The position numbers were made by a program, and so were the translations under genes. The notes beneath the pieces were generated by a model, which ran no database searches, was not told where the DNA came from, and was given only the letters and a program-made list of their open reading frames with translations. Source: Apiospora phragmitis (Eukaryota; Ascomycota; Sordariomycetes; Amphisphaeriales; Apiosporaceae). Taken from it: a stretch of 64,000 bases of DNA. Location of the stretch: the NCBI GenBank assembly GCA_038363925.1, contig JAQQWL010000007.1, positions 1,488,001-1,552,000 on the forward strand. The letters run 5' to 3'. Positions 48,398 through 60,007 of the stretch are shown here, piece after piece (the first letter of the stretch is position 1; every line of letters starts with the position of its first letter).

Positions 48398-49040
48398 CTA
48401 CTTCACATTCTCCTTTGAGGCAAACTGCCTCTCCGCCTCATCCGCCAGCTGCTCAATGGTATCAAATTGCCACTCGTAAGCCGCCCGGTCCTTGTACTCC
48501 GCCGCCTCATCCCCGTGAGTCCCATCCCTCCACCCACCACCGCCGCCCTGCGCCGCCCCCCCTGGAAATCCACACGCTCCGGAGCCCCATCTGCCTCGCC
48601 GGCACGTGGTCGACCGAGATGCTGTGCGCCACGTGCAGCACCTCGTCCTTCCTCTCGACGCCCAAGTCCTCCCGCAGCGCCAGCACTGGCCGCTCCTCTT
48701 CCCCTTGTTGGCTGCGGTACGGGTGCCCCGGCGGCAGCTGCGAGGTGATGGCGTGCAGCGGGGCGGAGAAGCCGCGTTTCCAGTCTATCAGGGTGCCATA
48801 GCAGTCAAAGCTAGGTGGTAGGTAAGCCGAAGTCAACTAGGGGGAACTTGCATGTATGATCAATGTTGCGGGGGGTCGCCGGTCATCTGATTTATTTGGG
48901 AAAAGGGTGTGAGTGAAGTGAAAAAAGGGGGAGGGAAGGAAGAGTGAGGTTGAAGTGGTTGACTGGATGGCAGGCTGGTATACTCACCTGAGGGCTTTGC
49001 ATCCCGTTAGATCTGGGACCTTGCGAGGCTCACTGGCCAT
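48398..49040 (-). pseudogene. HAD-like hydrolase (type II haloacid dehalogenase family), middle missing and frame-broken
   Basis: Exon 1 (49040-48988) and exon 2 (48810-48398) are joined across a 177-nt intron (GTGAGT ... CCTAG). They read MASEPRKVPDLTGCKALSFD then CYGTLIDWKRGFSAPLHAI, the first HAD motif with its nucleophilic Asp in FDCYGT. The sequence then jumps from QLPPGHPYRS directly to LREDLGVERKDEVLHVAHS and SVDHVPARQMGLRSVWISR, which lie near the end of normal members. About 100 residues, including motif II (Ser/Thr) and the motif III lysine, are absent. The C-terminal part (DEAAEYKDRAAYEWQFDTIE) follows in another frame after the C7 run 48556-48562 (one extra or two missing bases). 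Normal length is near 240 residues, so this copy should be inactive. Confidence 0.7.
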
Positions 49041-49728
49041 ATTAAAAGTCACACCGGGATCAGATGGAGGTTAAAGAAGTCGTGAGGTTGGAAGCTCAAG
49101 TAACCTTGGAGTACCAATTGCTAGTATGGCCTTGAATTTTGGATTATTATATTAAAGATGCTCTTTTAGCAGTTAAAACAATACTGGGCAATCCCGAACT
49201 TCCAATTGTATAGCAAGAAGTAGACGAGATGACGTCTGATGATATATGTAGCCACGCAAGTTTTCCTCCTACGTAAGTGGAAGCCTTTATAGCGAAAGAT
49301 TGACATCACCGCGTGGCATGTTGTCGATCCCAGTTCCCCTCATTCATGTACCGACACTTGCCGCCGTTGGCCTCCAATTAATGGAACAGAGTAGATGGAT
49401 GAATAAAACATCAAAATTATTTGTAAACCATGTATATACTGTAGTGTAGACCCACAAACGTCAGAGGGTATCAAGCATACTGGCTATCCCTATCGACACA
49501 AAAAGCATCCTGTCACCAAACCATCAACACGTACTTCCCGTGTCTAACTGCAGACACTCCAACACGCCAAACACCCTACAGTATGAGAAAAGCTATGCGG
49601 ACCCCCCAATAACACCTATCAAAACGCTGACTGGTTTTGCGCAGACCCTCCTTTTTTCGAGACAGTGGCTGGTATACCATCGTTTGCACGATGACCATGC
49701 CAGCAACAACTTCTTCTCCGCGAGCCAG
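49041..49728. other. intergenic
   Basis: The 5' region of the HAD gene and the 3' region of the kinesin gene, both on the minus strand. No supported gene. Confidence 0.5.
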
Positions 49729-52700
49729 CTAATTCAGCCTGGGGCTCTTTCTCCTAGAAACGCTTTGAGCGAAGATCTCCCCAGCTCTGCCTGCGGAGCC
49801 CGTGCCCACGACTGTCATAGGAGGCGGGACATTCTCGCGGCCTTCGATGGCGGCTATACTTCTTTTGTTGCCCTTACCACCCATGGAGCGGGTAGTCCTG
49901 CTTTTCTTAAAAAGCGGCATCTCATTGTCCGCGTCAGGTATTTCGTTTGCCATTGAACCAGGCCCAATAATCACACTGTATCCGTTGGTGCTGCTAGCTG
50001 TGCTGGCTCGGGGATTGTAAGCCGAAGCCGTGGTAGGGTTGACGTTTGGGTGGATCTCACGTAGGCTCATGGACAACGGGTTGCGGTCTGGTAAAGGGAA
50101 GACCTGGTCATCCGAGGATTCTCGACGCGATGGGGACATGTTCTCGCTAAGGGTCAGATCTGCATCAGCGAAGACACCGCTCGGGGGGTTGGCCGGTTGA
50201 TTAGGCGATGGCGCCCCATGCAATTCGGCAATCAGCTTGGCATGGTCCTTGGTCTGCGGGAGCTCTTTCGGGTACTCATAAGCCATCTTCTTGGGTGTAT
50301 CGCCTGTAGGGTTGTATTCCTGCAGTGTAGTACCACTGATGTCTTCACGCAACTCGGACAGCGGTTGGCAGATGTTTTCCCCAAGGGGCTCAAGAGCATC
50401 CTTGGCTGCGTCCGTGGCAGAGTCCATCTCGGATTCAAGTTCCTGCACACAGGAAAAGGTGCCCTTGAAGTGTGCGCCGATGTTGCTATACGACTCCTCG
50501 ACGGTCTCGGACAGGCTTTGTAGCGATTTGCCGTGTTGATTGTGATGCTCCGAGTTTTGTAGCTTTGCGCGTGTCACGAAGTCGTCAAGTGATGTCATCT
50601 GCTCGTCCAGGTCCGTCATCTGCTCATCCACAACACGCACAGTCTGGGCATGGACCGACTTGGTCGTGGCCTGGATGGCGGTGCTGTATTTGTTTGCAGC
50701 CTGATAATTTGTCAGTACATACCATTCACGAAAAGGGGCAAAGTTGCTTACGTTCCAGTCATCTTGCAGTTTCGTCTTCATCGTATCTCGCGACTTGGCT
50801 ACGTCGCTCAGAAGCTGTCCTTCCTTTTCGCTCCAGCCATCCATACCCTTCGAGTACTGCGAGACACTGCCTTCAAAGGCGCTGTTGGTTTCACGCACGC
50901 TCTGCCGAATAGAGGCTGCTCTGTTGGCTAACCTGGACTCCTGAAGTTCGGCTTGAGAGTTGATGAGGTTTGTAATCTGCATTAGCAGATTTTGCCTTTC
51001 TTCAGCGGCTTGACGCCTCTCCTCGCTGATGACTTCCTGAATCCTGCTGGAAACAGACTGATTTGATAGAACAATTGTTTCACTGGCTTCCTCAAGCTGC
51101 GTTCGGAGACTATCCGACTCCTTCTGTTGCGACGTGATGTGTTTCAGCAAATCCTCGAATATCGACTTGAAGTCCTTTCCTAGAGACGCATACGATGTAT
51201 GCAGCTGGTTATGGAAGGCACCCAGCTCGCTGAGGACATCCTGAGCGATCTTCTCAGCAGCTCCAGCAATGGTCTGAAGACTCTCACCAACTCTCTCCTT
51301 GATGTGGTCACGGACTTCCTGGATCTCTTCGAGGACTTGGTCCATCTCCTCTTTCGACCTCTCCTTCCGCTCTGTAAGCTCCTTCTTCGACTCGGCGAAG
51401 AGCTCCAGATGGGACTCGAGGAAGCTCTGTGTGGAGGACAGCTTCTGGAGTTCGGACTGCACAAATGATTGCATCCTCTCCGAGATATTAGAGATATGCT
51501 GTTCTTGCTCGCCGCGGAACTCTTCCACCCGACTCTCGACCAGCGACGTGACGTCAGACACTTGCTCCTGAGCTGTACCCCAGTTGTTTCGATTCAAGGC
51601 CTGAAGGTCCGACTTTCGTTTGTTCTTGGCATGCAAGCCGCTAACATGATTGACAGTCCTCTGAAGTGTCGAAATCAGTTTACCGCCAACCGCCCGCATT
51701 TCTTCTTCTGTCCTTTCGTGCGCCTTGCGAATGTAGTTCTCTTCCGCGAGCGACTTACGTGTCGCTTCCAAGACCAATTCAGTTTGGTCAAGCACGCCCC
51801 GCGTGTCGCCGAGTTGAGACCTTGTCGCGTCGTGGTCCTCCTTCAACCCCATGAAATTAGACGTCAAGGAGAAAAGCTCCTGGATCTTGTTGCGTAGGTT
51901 CGATTCTAGGGTTTCGATCTTGGCGCCTTGCTCCTCGGTTTGAATCCTCCTTGACTCGCTTTCAACAGTCATCTCCTCGTATGCCTCATTCGACAGATAT
52001 ACACCATTTCTCTGCCTCGTGGTGATCAACTCGCCCTTCAAGCGCTCGATTTCGTAAGCAAACTCCTTTAGGAGAGTCTTCTTGTTGATCATTTGGTTAG
52101 CCTGGGGCTTGTTACGGATATTTTTGGCCCTGAAAGCGTAGTCAAGTGTTGATATGGTCTCCTCCAAGTTGCTCTTGGCAGGAGATACCGTAGCAATGAT
52201 GCAGGTCTTCGTGCGCCCTCCAAGCGAATCTTGCAATAGGCGTGTGAGTTTTGATTCTCGATAGGGAATGTGCGCGTTGCGGTCGGTTAGGGCGTTGATG
52301 ACCCTACCGAGAGTGAGTAGACTCTTGTTGATCAAGCCAGCTTCAGCTGCTCGCTTGTTCTCGGCGCCTGATCTTTGGATGTTTTCACTGCCAGCAAGAT
52401 CTACCAAGTTAAGCTTGCCAGCACTGACATAGTCTTCTCCGTCTTCTCCAGTTCTCTTGATGCAAGCGGTGATAGTGAACACGGTATGACTGCGACTGCT
52501 CAGATCGTTGCACTTTGTTGCAGCAACTTGTCTTTTCAAGCTCCCTTCCTGGAGGAGTTTGATACCATCAGCTGCCGATTTGATGTGCGACTCTTCCATT
52601 CCCTGTACAACCGTCGTGGCGTGGCCTTTCCGCGATGTATCGTCGAAGATCTTTAGCTTTATGTTGTCCTCTTTGGTGATGAGATCGCGCAGCTCCTCGT

Positions 52701-53469
52701 TGTAGAGTTCGATAAAGGAGCACTTGACAATGCTGTCGGTCTCCTCCAGCTGCTTGAACAGTGAATGTAGTACTCGGGGTATGATACCCGCTTGATCGGC
52801 TAGCATGCCGAAGGTAGTGGTCATGTCACCAGACATGGTATATGTTTTGCCGGTTCCAGTTTGGCCGTAGGCGAAGATGGTGCAGTTGTAGCCTCCGAGC
52901 ATCTAAGCAGGTAGGTTAGTCGTGATTGATCCTTGGGAAGGTGCCTTGTTTACTTACTTCCTCCAGAATGGGCTTGACAACATCGTCGTAAACTAAAGCC
53001 TGATCGGCTGCTTGCGAGAAGACGCGATCGAAATTATACGACTTGTTGCTTAGGGCACTCGGCCCCATGGAGAGCTCAACGATATTTCCCTTACGGCCTT
53101 GGGTCTCGACCACGACGGCGCTGTTCTCCTGAACTTCGCGCTCGTTGCGACCTCGACAGCGCACGACAACATTAATGTTTGTCTCTTCGCCGATACCCTC
53201 AATCTCGAACTCGCGTTCCTTGCGCTTGGCACTCGGGGTGGCGGTAGCAGATACCGACAGAGCAGGTGAGGGTGCAGCAGTGCGATCTATGCGCGAGGCA
53301 GCGGCGGCATTGTGCTGCACCGGGTGTCGTAATGCGGACGTTCGGTTATTAACTGGTCTCGTGCTGTCGCGCGTCCCATTATTAGCTGGCCTCGCGCCGG
53401 CGCGCCCGGCAGCACCAAGCCGCGTGGGAGCGGCCGAGGTCTCTCGCTCCGCGTGGAGCGGCTATTCAT
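49729..53469 (-). CDS. bimC: kinesin-5 spindle motor (BimC/Eg5/Cin8 family), N-terminal frame break
   Basis: Exons 53469-52958, 52902-50752 and 50700-49729 encode about 1211 residues. The tetrameric plus-end motor cross-links and slides spindle microtubules. The N-terminal motor shows ETNINVVVRCRGRNEREVQE, P-loop FAYGQTGTGKTYTMSG, switch I NDLSSRSHTVFTI, switch II KLNLVDLAGSE and the neck after AFRAKNIRNKPQANQ. A long coiled coil follows. The tail carries a bimC box (TGDTPKKMAYEYPKELPQTK) with a Cdk1-type TP site. Intron 1 is 55 nt. Intron 2 (50751-50701, 51 nt) is in frame and free of stops. The ATG at 53469 follows a typical leader, but the frame leading into the motor (RPVNNRTSALRHPVQHNAAA) is offset by one; one base is missing somewhere between about 53290 and 53462. 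Confidence 0.95.
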
Positions 53470-54577
53470 GGCGACAACAGAGGTAAGGTGATGTTGTTGG
53501 ATGAGTAGAGATTGTGGATGGTCGAAGAGTTTGAGAGATATAAAGCAAATTCCAAGAACACGCTCATGCGCAGCTACTGTCGCCAATTACGACAGGACTA
53601 TTGGGAATCGCGAACAAGATTTGACAAAGCAGAATTAGGGAAGGGTGACGTCTGCACGGATGTTTTGGCTGAAAATGTAAACGTAGGTAGGTAAGGTTGA
53701 GCAGCAAATCAATCAATTAACCTGCAAGCAATGGTCAGGGCCCGGCTTTGCTGACCGAATTCAAATCGTCCCACTGCATATATCCCTATCCTCTCCACTT
53801 GGGGAGTCGCGATCCGGGCTCTCCACAACTCCAAGTTCATAACATAAACTCGCGATTGCCGTAGCAATTATCAGTGCAGGGGTATGAGGCTTGGCATTTC
53901 CATTTGGGTGGCTTATCGCAGAAGGTGGGGTTGTCTCTCTGCATACGTGCCATACGTCCTCCTTAAGTTTAACCAAAGAGCATGCCTGACGCCTAACGGC
54001 TTACAGCTTAAGCAATGCTCAGCTCAATGCTATGCGCGCCTTGTGACCCCTCTTCTGCCACCCCCCATTTCCCCAATCCCCCTTGCAGGAGGCACCTAAT
54101 TCCAGCGGTCAACGGACAGCTGCGACTGGCCCGTGACCCCATAGCTCTTCCGGCCGCGGCAGTGCGATACGTCAAATGACGATGTTGAGCCGGCGCCTGG
54201 CACGCCGCTCACCCCCTTGGTAAATCAGTCATCCCCAACTCCAGTCTGGTTTGCATGTACTTATTCAAGCTGGCTGGTTGCTGGTTTCCTTCTGCAAACA
54301 AGCTATGACTCTGCATAACCTTAGGCTTTATCAATCTGATTTCCATTGATTCCTCAAGCTGCTAGGTCTCTGGGGCTAGACTCTAGGATGCACCGACAGT
54401 ATTCCGTCACGTAATCTCCATCCCGGTCTTCACCTCTACACTGTTGTATAAGCCTCGATTCCACCTGCCTAGCTTGTCCATTGTACCAAGCGATTAGTAC
54501 TGCGACTGTAGTCACGATCTCGTTCCATCGACCTAGGGCCCAGCTCAACTTAGTACTGGTCTTGAGTTGCTGCTGCT
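53470..54577. promoter_or_regulatory. divergent promoter region bimC / PHAF1-like
   Basis: About 1.1 kb between two divergent starts. The stretch just upstream of bimC (to about 53560) is CT- and CAA-rich like a 5' leader. I see no further gene. Confidence 0.5.
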
Positions 54578-56219
54578 ATGTCGGCGGCCACCTTCACTGC
54601 GACGCTCCACCCGGGCGTCGCGCTGGGTTTCCTGGGTGAGCTCTGTCCGTGTCGGTATTAGGACGACCACTGCTAACATTATTCAAGTGCTGGGTGCTTC
54701 CCTTCATGACATTCTGACTCGCCTGAAAGCCGAGCCGCAGCGCTTTCCGAAGCTTGACCTCGTCTATTCGCCGACGCAACCTGTGACCGAGCCCGTAATC
54801 CTGACGTTGCCTGCGAACGGTATCCGACTACGCTTCGACGGACCCGAACAGCGCCTGAGGCTTATCGAAGTCATCGACTTCACCAAGAACCGGATCACAT
54901 ATGGACAGTCAGAGAAGGAGCTTGTTAAACCGCCACCTCTGCCTGGTCAGGGTATATCATCCCCCAAACTGGGTGCCGAGTCATCATCAGGCCCAGGCTT
55001 CCGGACCATCTATCACCGCCTGATGGGACCTACATATGCCGGAGAATACATTCCACCTGCCGAGGGGGACATGAACGGAGTTGGGACGTACGTCTTGTCG
55101 TACCCCGGTGTTGCGTTTAGTTTCCCGCTGCCCGAGGATATGTACTCTCCGGACAAGGATGTCGTAGCGCTGCTGTCATCTTCTGCCAGCCAGACAGCCT
55201 GTTCCATGGCCATCTTCAACGGAAAATCCTGGGCCGAAGCTCGCGAAACGTTGTGGACTGACGTACTCCCCACCATCAAGTCTGCTTTTGTGTTCAGCAA
55301 GAGTAGGGATGTGGTTCCCGATGAGATCTCTCTAGTGAAGATTCATGGAGGAGGCCGATTACAGTTCTACAAGAAATGGACCAACTCGTCGGTTTGGGTG
55401 ATACTTGGAGATACAACGCCGCAGGAGCTAGTAGCAGAGCTAGGCCCCCCTGATGCCATATACCGCAAGAACGACCAGCGCATGTACATCCACAAGGCAC
55501 GCACAGCCAGCCACAGTAGGTCAAGGTCAAATGGTAGCAACTACAAGCGACCCGATGACCTTACAGACACCGACCAGTCTTCGGCTCAGATGACGGGTTC
55601 TGATGACTCGGAAGATGAAGCTATCGAAGAAGAGTTCGTCGGAAACGTTTCTGGGGAATGCTTCTTCAATTACTTCTACTTGGGGTTTGACATACTGGTC
55701 TCACCCCCGGTATTACCTTCACGGCCGCCGCCATCTCGTGCATCAGCGGCGAATGGGGACGTATTACCTGGAGAAAGACCAATCAAAACAGACATGCCAG
55801 ATCGCCTTGTTGCTACAAAGCTTGTGCTGCACTCTAACGTACCCGGGTCTTATCCTTTCAACAGACATCGCCGATGCCGATGGGAGATACCTTACCTGTC
55901 CTCAGACTCGGATCCGGTTGCCAATTCAGAGACCGTGTTCAACGACCTTGAAGAGCGGCTGCGGGAGGAATGGAAGACCACTTTTACCTCAGAGTCCGAA
56001 GCCAACCAGCGGCAGCGCGGTATGGTTCTCAACCGCGGTTGGGGAGATAGTCCGGGGAGTAGTTGCGAGTTCCTGGGTGGTTGGGAAGACAGTAGCGGCG
56101 GTATGGCTGCTAAGAAGTTTGATGGCAACGAGGATTCAACAACGACCTTATATGGATTCCCAGGCCTTGTGTTTGAAGTGCTCAAGAACGGTTACGTTAG
56201 TGCGGTGACTGTGTTCTGA
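54578..56219 (+). CDS. PHAF1/UPF0183 family protein (C16orf70 homolog)
   Basis: Two exons, 54578-54635 and 54688-56219, around a 52-nt intron (GTGAGC, branch GCTAAC, acceptor TTCAAG), encode 529 residues. The start MSAATFTATLHPGVALGFLV and LGASLHDILTRLKAEPQRFP are the UPF0183 N-terminus. LRFDGPEQRLRLIEVIDFTK, GPTYAGEYIPPAEGDM, YVLSYPGVAFSFP and CFFNYFYLGFDILVSPP mark the family core. A Ser/Asp-rich insertion at about 335-375 separates two halves. The animal homolog PHAF1 binds phosphoinositides at phagophores with BCAS3; function in fungi is not established. The gene is intact. Confidence 0.88.
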
Positions 56220-56654
56220 AGCCGGGTTGACTTTCATGGTGTTGGGGAGTTTGTGGACTTGCATGGGCTGCTGTTGTGGGCGTATATTGGCCTACACGGC
56301 AATAGGGGTTACAAAGTGGACGCTAGATATTGTTGATGCGTACGTCGCGCCTAGACAAACAGCCAAGATTAGATTCGTTGGTTAAGCCGTGCCTGTTTCA
56401 CCCAATTATGAAGATGTATTTTCTTAGTGTGATGCGTGAAATGTTAGGCCCAAATGGGCCTGCGCTTGAGCATGAATAATTACCTACCTATCAACAAGAC
56501 AGTTCATAATCCGTAGCTTCGCCAACCCGGAATCTGTTACGACGTCCTCGAACTAACGTAGTTACTGCCAGTCACCACTAGTCGTTCTGTCGCTAGCTAT
56601 CCCAGAGACCACGGTGGCTATTTACACTTAGGGTATTTCATAAATCCTAGGCTT
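56220..56654. other. intergenic (convergent 3' ends)
   Basis: Between the 3' ends of the PHAF1-like and FPGS genes. No supported gene. Confidence 0.55.
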
Positions 56655-58453
56655 TTATAAGGGGGAATCTGGCTCCAGGGTTCGCAGCAGCGCGCCCACC
56701 AAATGCAAGCTACCTGTAACAAGCACTATTGTCTTCTCCGTCGCATATCCTTGGGTCGGAACGCTTTTCCTTGCCTCCGAAACCACATCCGCAACATTGT
56801 CGCAGACTACCACCTGGCTCTCTGGCGACAGCCGGGCGAAGACCTGTGCCCCAGCGTTCTGCACAGACAGATCCCTCTCGGCCTCGTCGCCCGATCGCGG
56901 CTGTAGCTCGTTCCGCGTAAAGGCTGCCTTGTCAAATATGGCCGCCGGGCTCAGTGTCGAAGCGCTCTGCTGTTGGATGCCAGAGTACAGGCCCTCCAGC
57001 AGCTTGGCGGCATCTCGCTCCTGCTGGTTGAACAGCAGCACGTGCCGGGTGTTCGTCGCGGTACTGCGCTTGGAGGCAAACCAGCGAGCTACTTCTCGCA
57101 GGCTCTCGGCCGTGTGCGCCCCGTCTATCAGCCAGGTAATGCTGTCTTCTTGTCTCGTTTCGCATCGACCCCTGAGTCGCGCTTTTCGTAGACCTTCCGC
57201 AAACTCCTCGGGGATGGAGCTGAAGTCGACTACCGCTGTTGACTTGTCGCTGTCTTCCTGTTCCGGACTGGCCAGGACCCGAAGATGCTCGCGCGCCGCG
57301 CACACAGCGAGCGCCTGGTTATACTTCTGGAAATCACCCTCCAGGCCTCCGACCTCGTCAGCCCGGACGCCGCCCCACGCCTCGACAGCCTCGTCCGGCA
57401 CCTCGACCAGCTCGGCGCCGCGCTCCGCCGCCCTCCGGCGCAAGACCTCCATCGTAGCCGCCGCCTTGTCGTCGTGGCCGTCACCCGCGAGCCTCCGCGT
57501 GAAGCACCGCCGGCCCGCCTTGGCCACGCCGATCTTGTGCCACGCTATCTCGGGCAGGGTGCGGCCCAGCATGCCGACGTGGTCGATGCCGAGCGGCGCC
57601 ACGACGCTCGCCGTGACCGCCTCGGCGGGCAGCACGTTGGTCGAGTCGTGCTCGCCGCCGATGCCGCACTCGACGACGGCGCTGCGCACGCCCTCGCGCA
57701 GGAACGCGTGGAAGGCCAGGATGGTCAGGAAGCGGAAGTAGAAGGGCTTGGTCGCGGGCCCCTGCAGCTCCGCCTCCGGAGTCTGTCGTTCTCCTCCTTC
57801 TTGGCCGTCGCCGCTGTGGTTTGGGTGATTGGGGAGGAGGAGTGATGATGATGCCAAAGCCCCGTCTTGCGGCCGAGCTCCGCCCGCGCCGCCTCCGTGA
57901 ACGCGTCCCAGACCTCGAAGAAGTAGCGCGCGAACAGGTCCGGCGCCAGCGGCCGGCCGTCGATCATGATGCGCTCGCGCACCGAGACCAGGTGCGGGCT
58001 CGTGTACGTGCCCACCTTGCCTGCGGTGCCGGCGCTGCTGTTCACGAGGATCGACGTCAGGAAGGCGCAGACGGAGCCCTTACCTTTGGTCCCCGCCACA
58101 TGAATGCACTTGAGCTGGGAGAGGTCGCGCTGCGAGAGACCGGCGCGGCCGAGCCAGGCGAGCATTTCCGGGATGGCAAGGGCATTGAGGTCTTGGGGCT
58201 TGCCGCTGCTCTGGGACGCTGGTGCAGGTAGGATTGGAACAGAGAAGAGAGACGTCACTGCCTTGTTAGACTGTAGCGAGGAGAGGAGTGAGAGCGCAGA
58301 CTCGTAGGTGCGCGCCATGGTTGGCGAAGACGAGTATCGCCTCGTCAGGAGTGAACCCCGTGTAAGTGACAGGCTACTAGCTATTATGCGAGGTCTGGTG
58401 GTCTTTTGTATAGTAAATGCAGCAAAGAGACTAGTGGATGGTACCTTGACCAT
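56655..58453 (-). CDS. MET7: folylpolyglutamate synthase, frame-broken
   Basis: One exon encodes about 599 residues after correction. The enzyme adds glutamates to folates with ATP, in cytosol and mitochondria. The ATP-binding P-loop is KCIHVAGTKGKGSVCAF at about residues 115-131, followed by the FPGS motif YTSPHLVSVRERIMIDGRPL. The second half has VVECGIGGEHDSTN, GIDHVGMLGRTLPEIAWHK and TWLIDGAHTAESLREVARWF. The first 45 residues are rich in Arg and Ser with no acidic residues, like a mitochondrial presequence. Met46 (MARTYESALSLLSSLQSN) matches the cytosolic start. The frame changes at the C4 run 57860-57863, inside a low-complexity linker; a fifth C joins KTGALASSS to the rest. The length excess over a usual 500 or so comes from the linker and presequence. 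Confidence 0.92.
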
Positions 58454-59106
58454 TCTTGAACTAAAGTCTCAGATCCTCCCAGGCATTATTTTCTGGAGCT
58501 GTTGCAATTATTTGTCTTCTCAATTGGCCATCCTATGAAGCGTCTTCCGTATTCGGCGAGTTGCGGAGTACATGATATTGACGAGGAGTCTCTGTTCTGG
58601 TGGTTGGATCCTTTCGCGAGTCAGATTGCTATTTAGTAGACGGACAGGTGCTAGCCAGCTGGCAAATATCTCCAGGTGCAACTTTATGGTTAACTACTTT
58701 TAACTTCTTCACCCCCTTCTTGATGGTAGTGCATGATGTTTGCTTCATTGGGCTGGAGACGGTATTCTATAACTCTGGTTTAAGTAATGAGCCTGAAAAT
58801 AGCCTTCTACGTGATCCGTAGCAGTCAGTCGATGGGATAACTGGCGGTAAATTGCATAGTGATAGCTGCGGTGTTCCAAGACGTATGAAGTTATGGACCT
58901 CTGAGGCCATAGGAGCAAGTTTCCAGTATTACATATGCTATACATAGCTGTACTTGCCTTTAATCAAGTTGCGTGGGTGGATGTTCCCCTGGACGCACTG
59001 GACACGGCACTACGCCTCTTGTCTTCCCAGGCAAACCAGAACTGCTGCCGTAGTGACCTGGAATCGAAGGGCAATCAAATCTAGAGGTGTTGCCTTCGTG
59101 AATGAG
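58454..59106. other. intergenic
   Basis: The 5' region of the FPGS gene and the 3' region of the next minus-strand gene. No supported gene. Confidence 0.5.
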
Positions 59107-60007
59107 TTAGACCGCTTGCTCAGCTATCATGGCAGCGATCTCCTTCCAGACCCCCCAGACCCTGGGCGACTTGTTGTGCTGCACATTGAACTTCCCCACG
59201 GCCCTAAAGTTGTACCACTTGCGCGTGGCGTTCTCGGCCGCCGTGTCGCGCACGTAGTTGACGATGCCGAGCCGCTGGTTGGCCGGGCGCAGCTCGGAAA
59301 GCTTGACCTTGCTGATCCGTGGCTTCGCGATGGCGCTCATGGTCGTGATGTCCAGCTCCGTCGTCTGCGCCTGCGCCGGGAGCCGCCGGACGAAGCTGCG
59401 GAGGGCCTCCTCAGACATCCGGGCGAAGGGCGGCAGCCGGAGGTGCATGAAGGAGACGACGGGCGACGTCAGGTAGCCCACGATAAATAAGGGCCCGACG
59501 GCCGCGGCCAGGGCTGCAGAGTTGGTTGTGTTAGCAATCCGCGGAGGTAGAGCCTAATGACGGAAAGGTAGATTTCATCTTACTTCGCAAAGTTGTGTCG
59601 CTCCATCCGGTTTTCTCTACATAAGTGGGCGTTACCACGAAGCCGAAGAAGGCGAAGACGAAGATCGTCGACAGCTTCAGACCTGCTAAGATGTTACTTG
59701 ATCTGCCTACTATTATATAGGTTTCGCAGAAAACCAACAGGCGAGAAACGTGACTCGGCCAGTTCCAGCATGATATATGCACAGCCGTTCCGGGTACACT
59801 ATATATCGCTTAGTCGATGAACTGATGGATTCATTCTATTTTAGAAGTATGGGCCTCACTGTATTTCCGGTCAGGTGCTGCCTTCAATCCATTCGCTGCC
59901 GGTTTTGTCGTAGTGGTGGACGCAAGCCTTCGACATAATACTTGGCTAGGACTACGGAGCGACGCACAACGGGTCGCAATTGAGGTACGACACAGCCGGA
60001 GACCCAT
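59107..60007 (-). CDS. predicted mitochondrial membrane protein (TMEM70/TMEM186-like, tentative)
   Basis: Three exons, 60007-59860, 59682-59584 and 59513-59107, join in frame to 217 residues. The start MGLRLCRTSIATRCASLRSP then SQVLCRRLASTTTT is a textbook presequence. Two hydrophobic helices follow (LSTIFVFAFFGFVVTPTYV and AAAVGPLFIVGYLTSPVVSF). The C-terminal domain is charged and conserved-looking: HLRLPPFARMSEEALRSFVR, ELDITTMSAIAKPRISKVKL, SELRPANQRLGIVNYVRDTA and RKWYNFRAVGKFNVQH. Two helices, then a domain with an ITTM-like strand and a DLRP-like motif, resemble the TMEM70/TMEM186 group of inner-membrane assembly factors. That link is my inference. The first splice (GTGAGG donor) is less certain than the second. 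Confidence 0.65.

Noticed and set aside
56797..57741. 314-codon plus-strand frame
   Set aside because: It is antisense to folylpolyglutamate synthase. The Ser/Arg/Pro-rich composition follows from GC-rich codons of the real gene.
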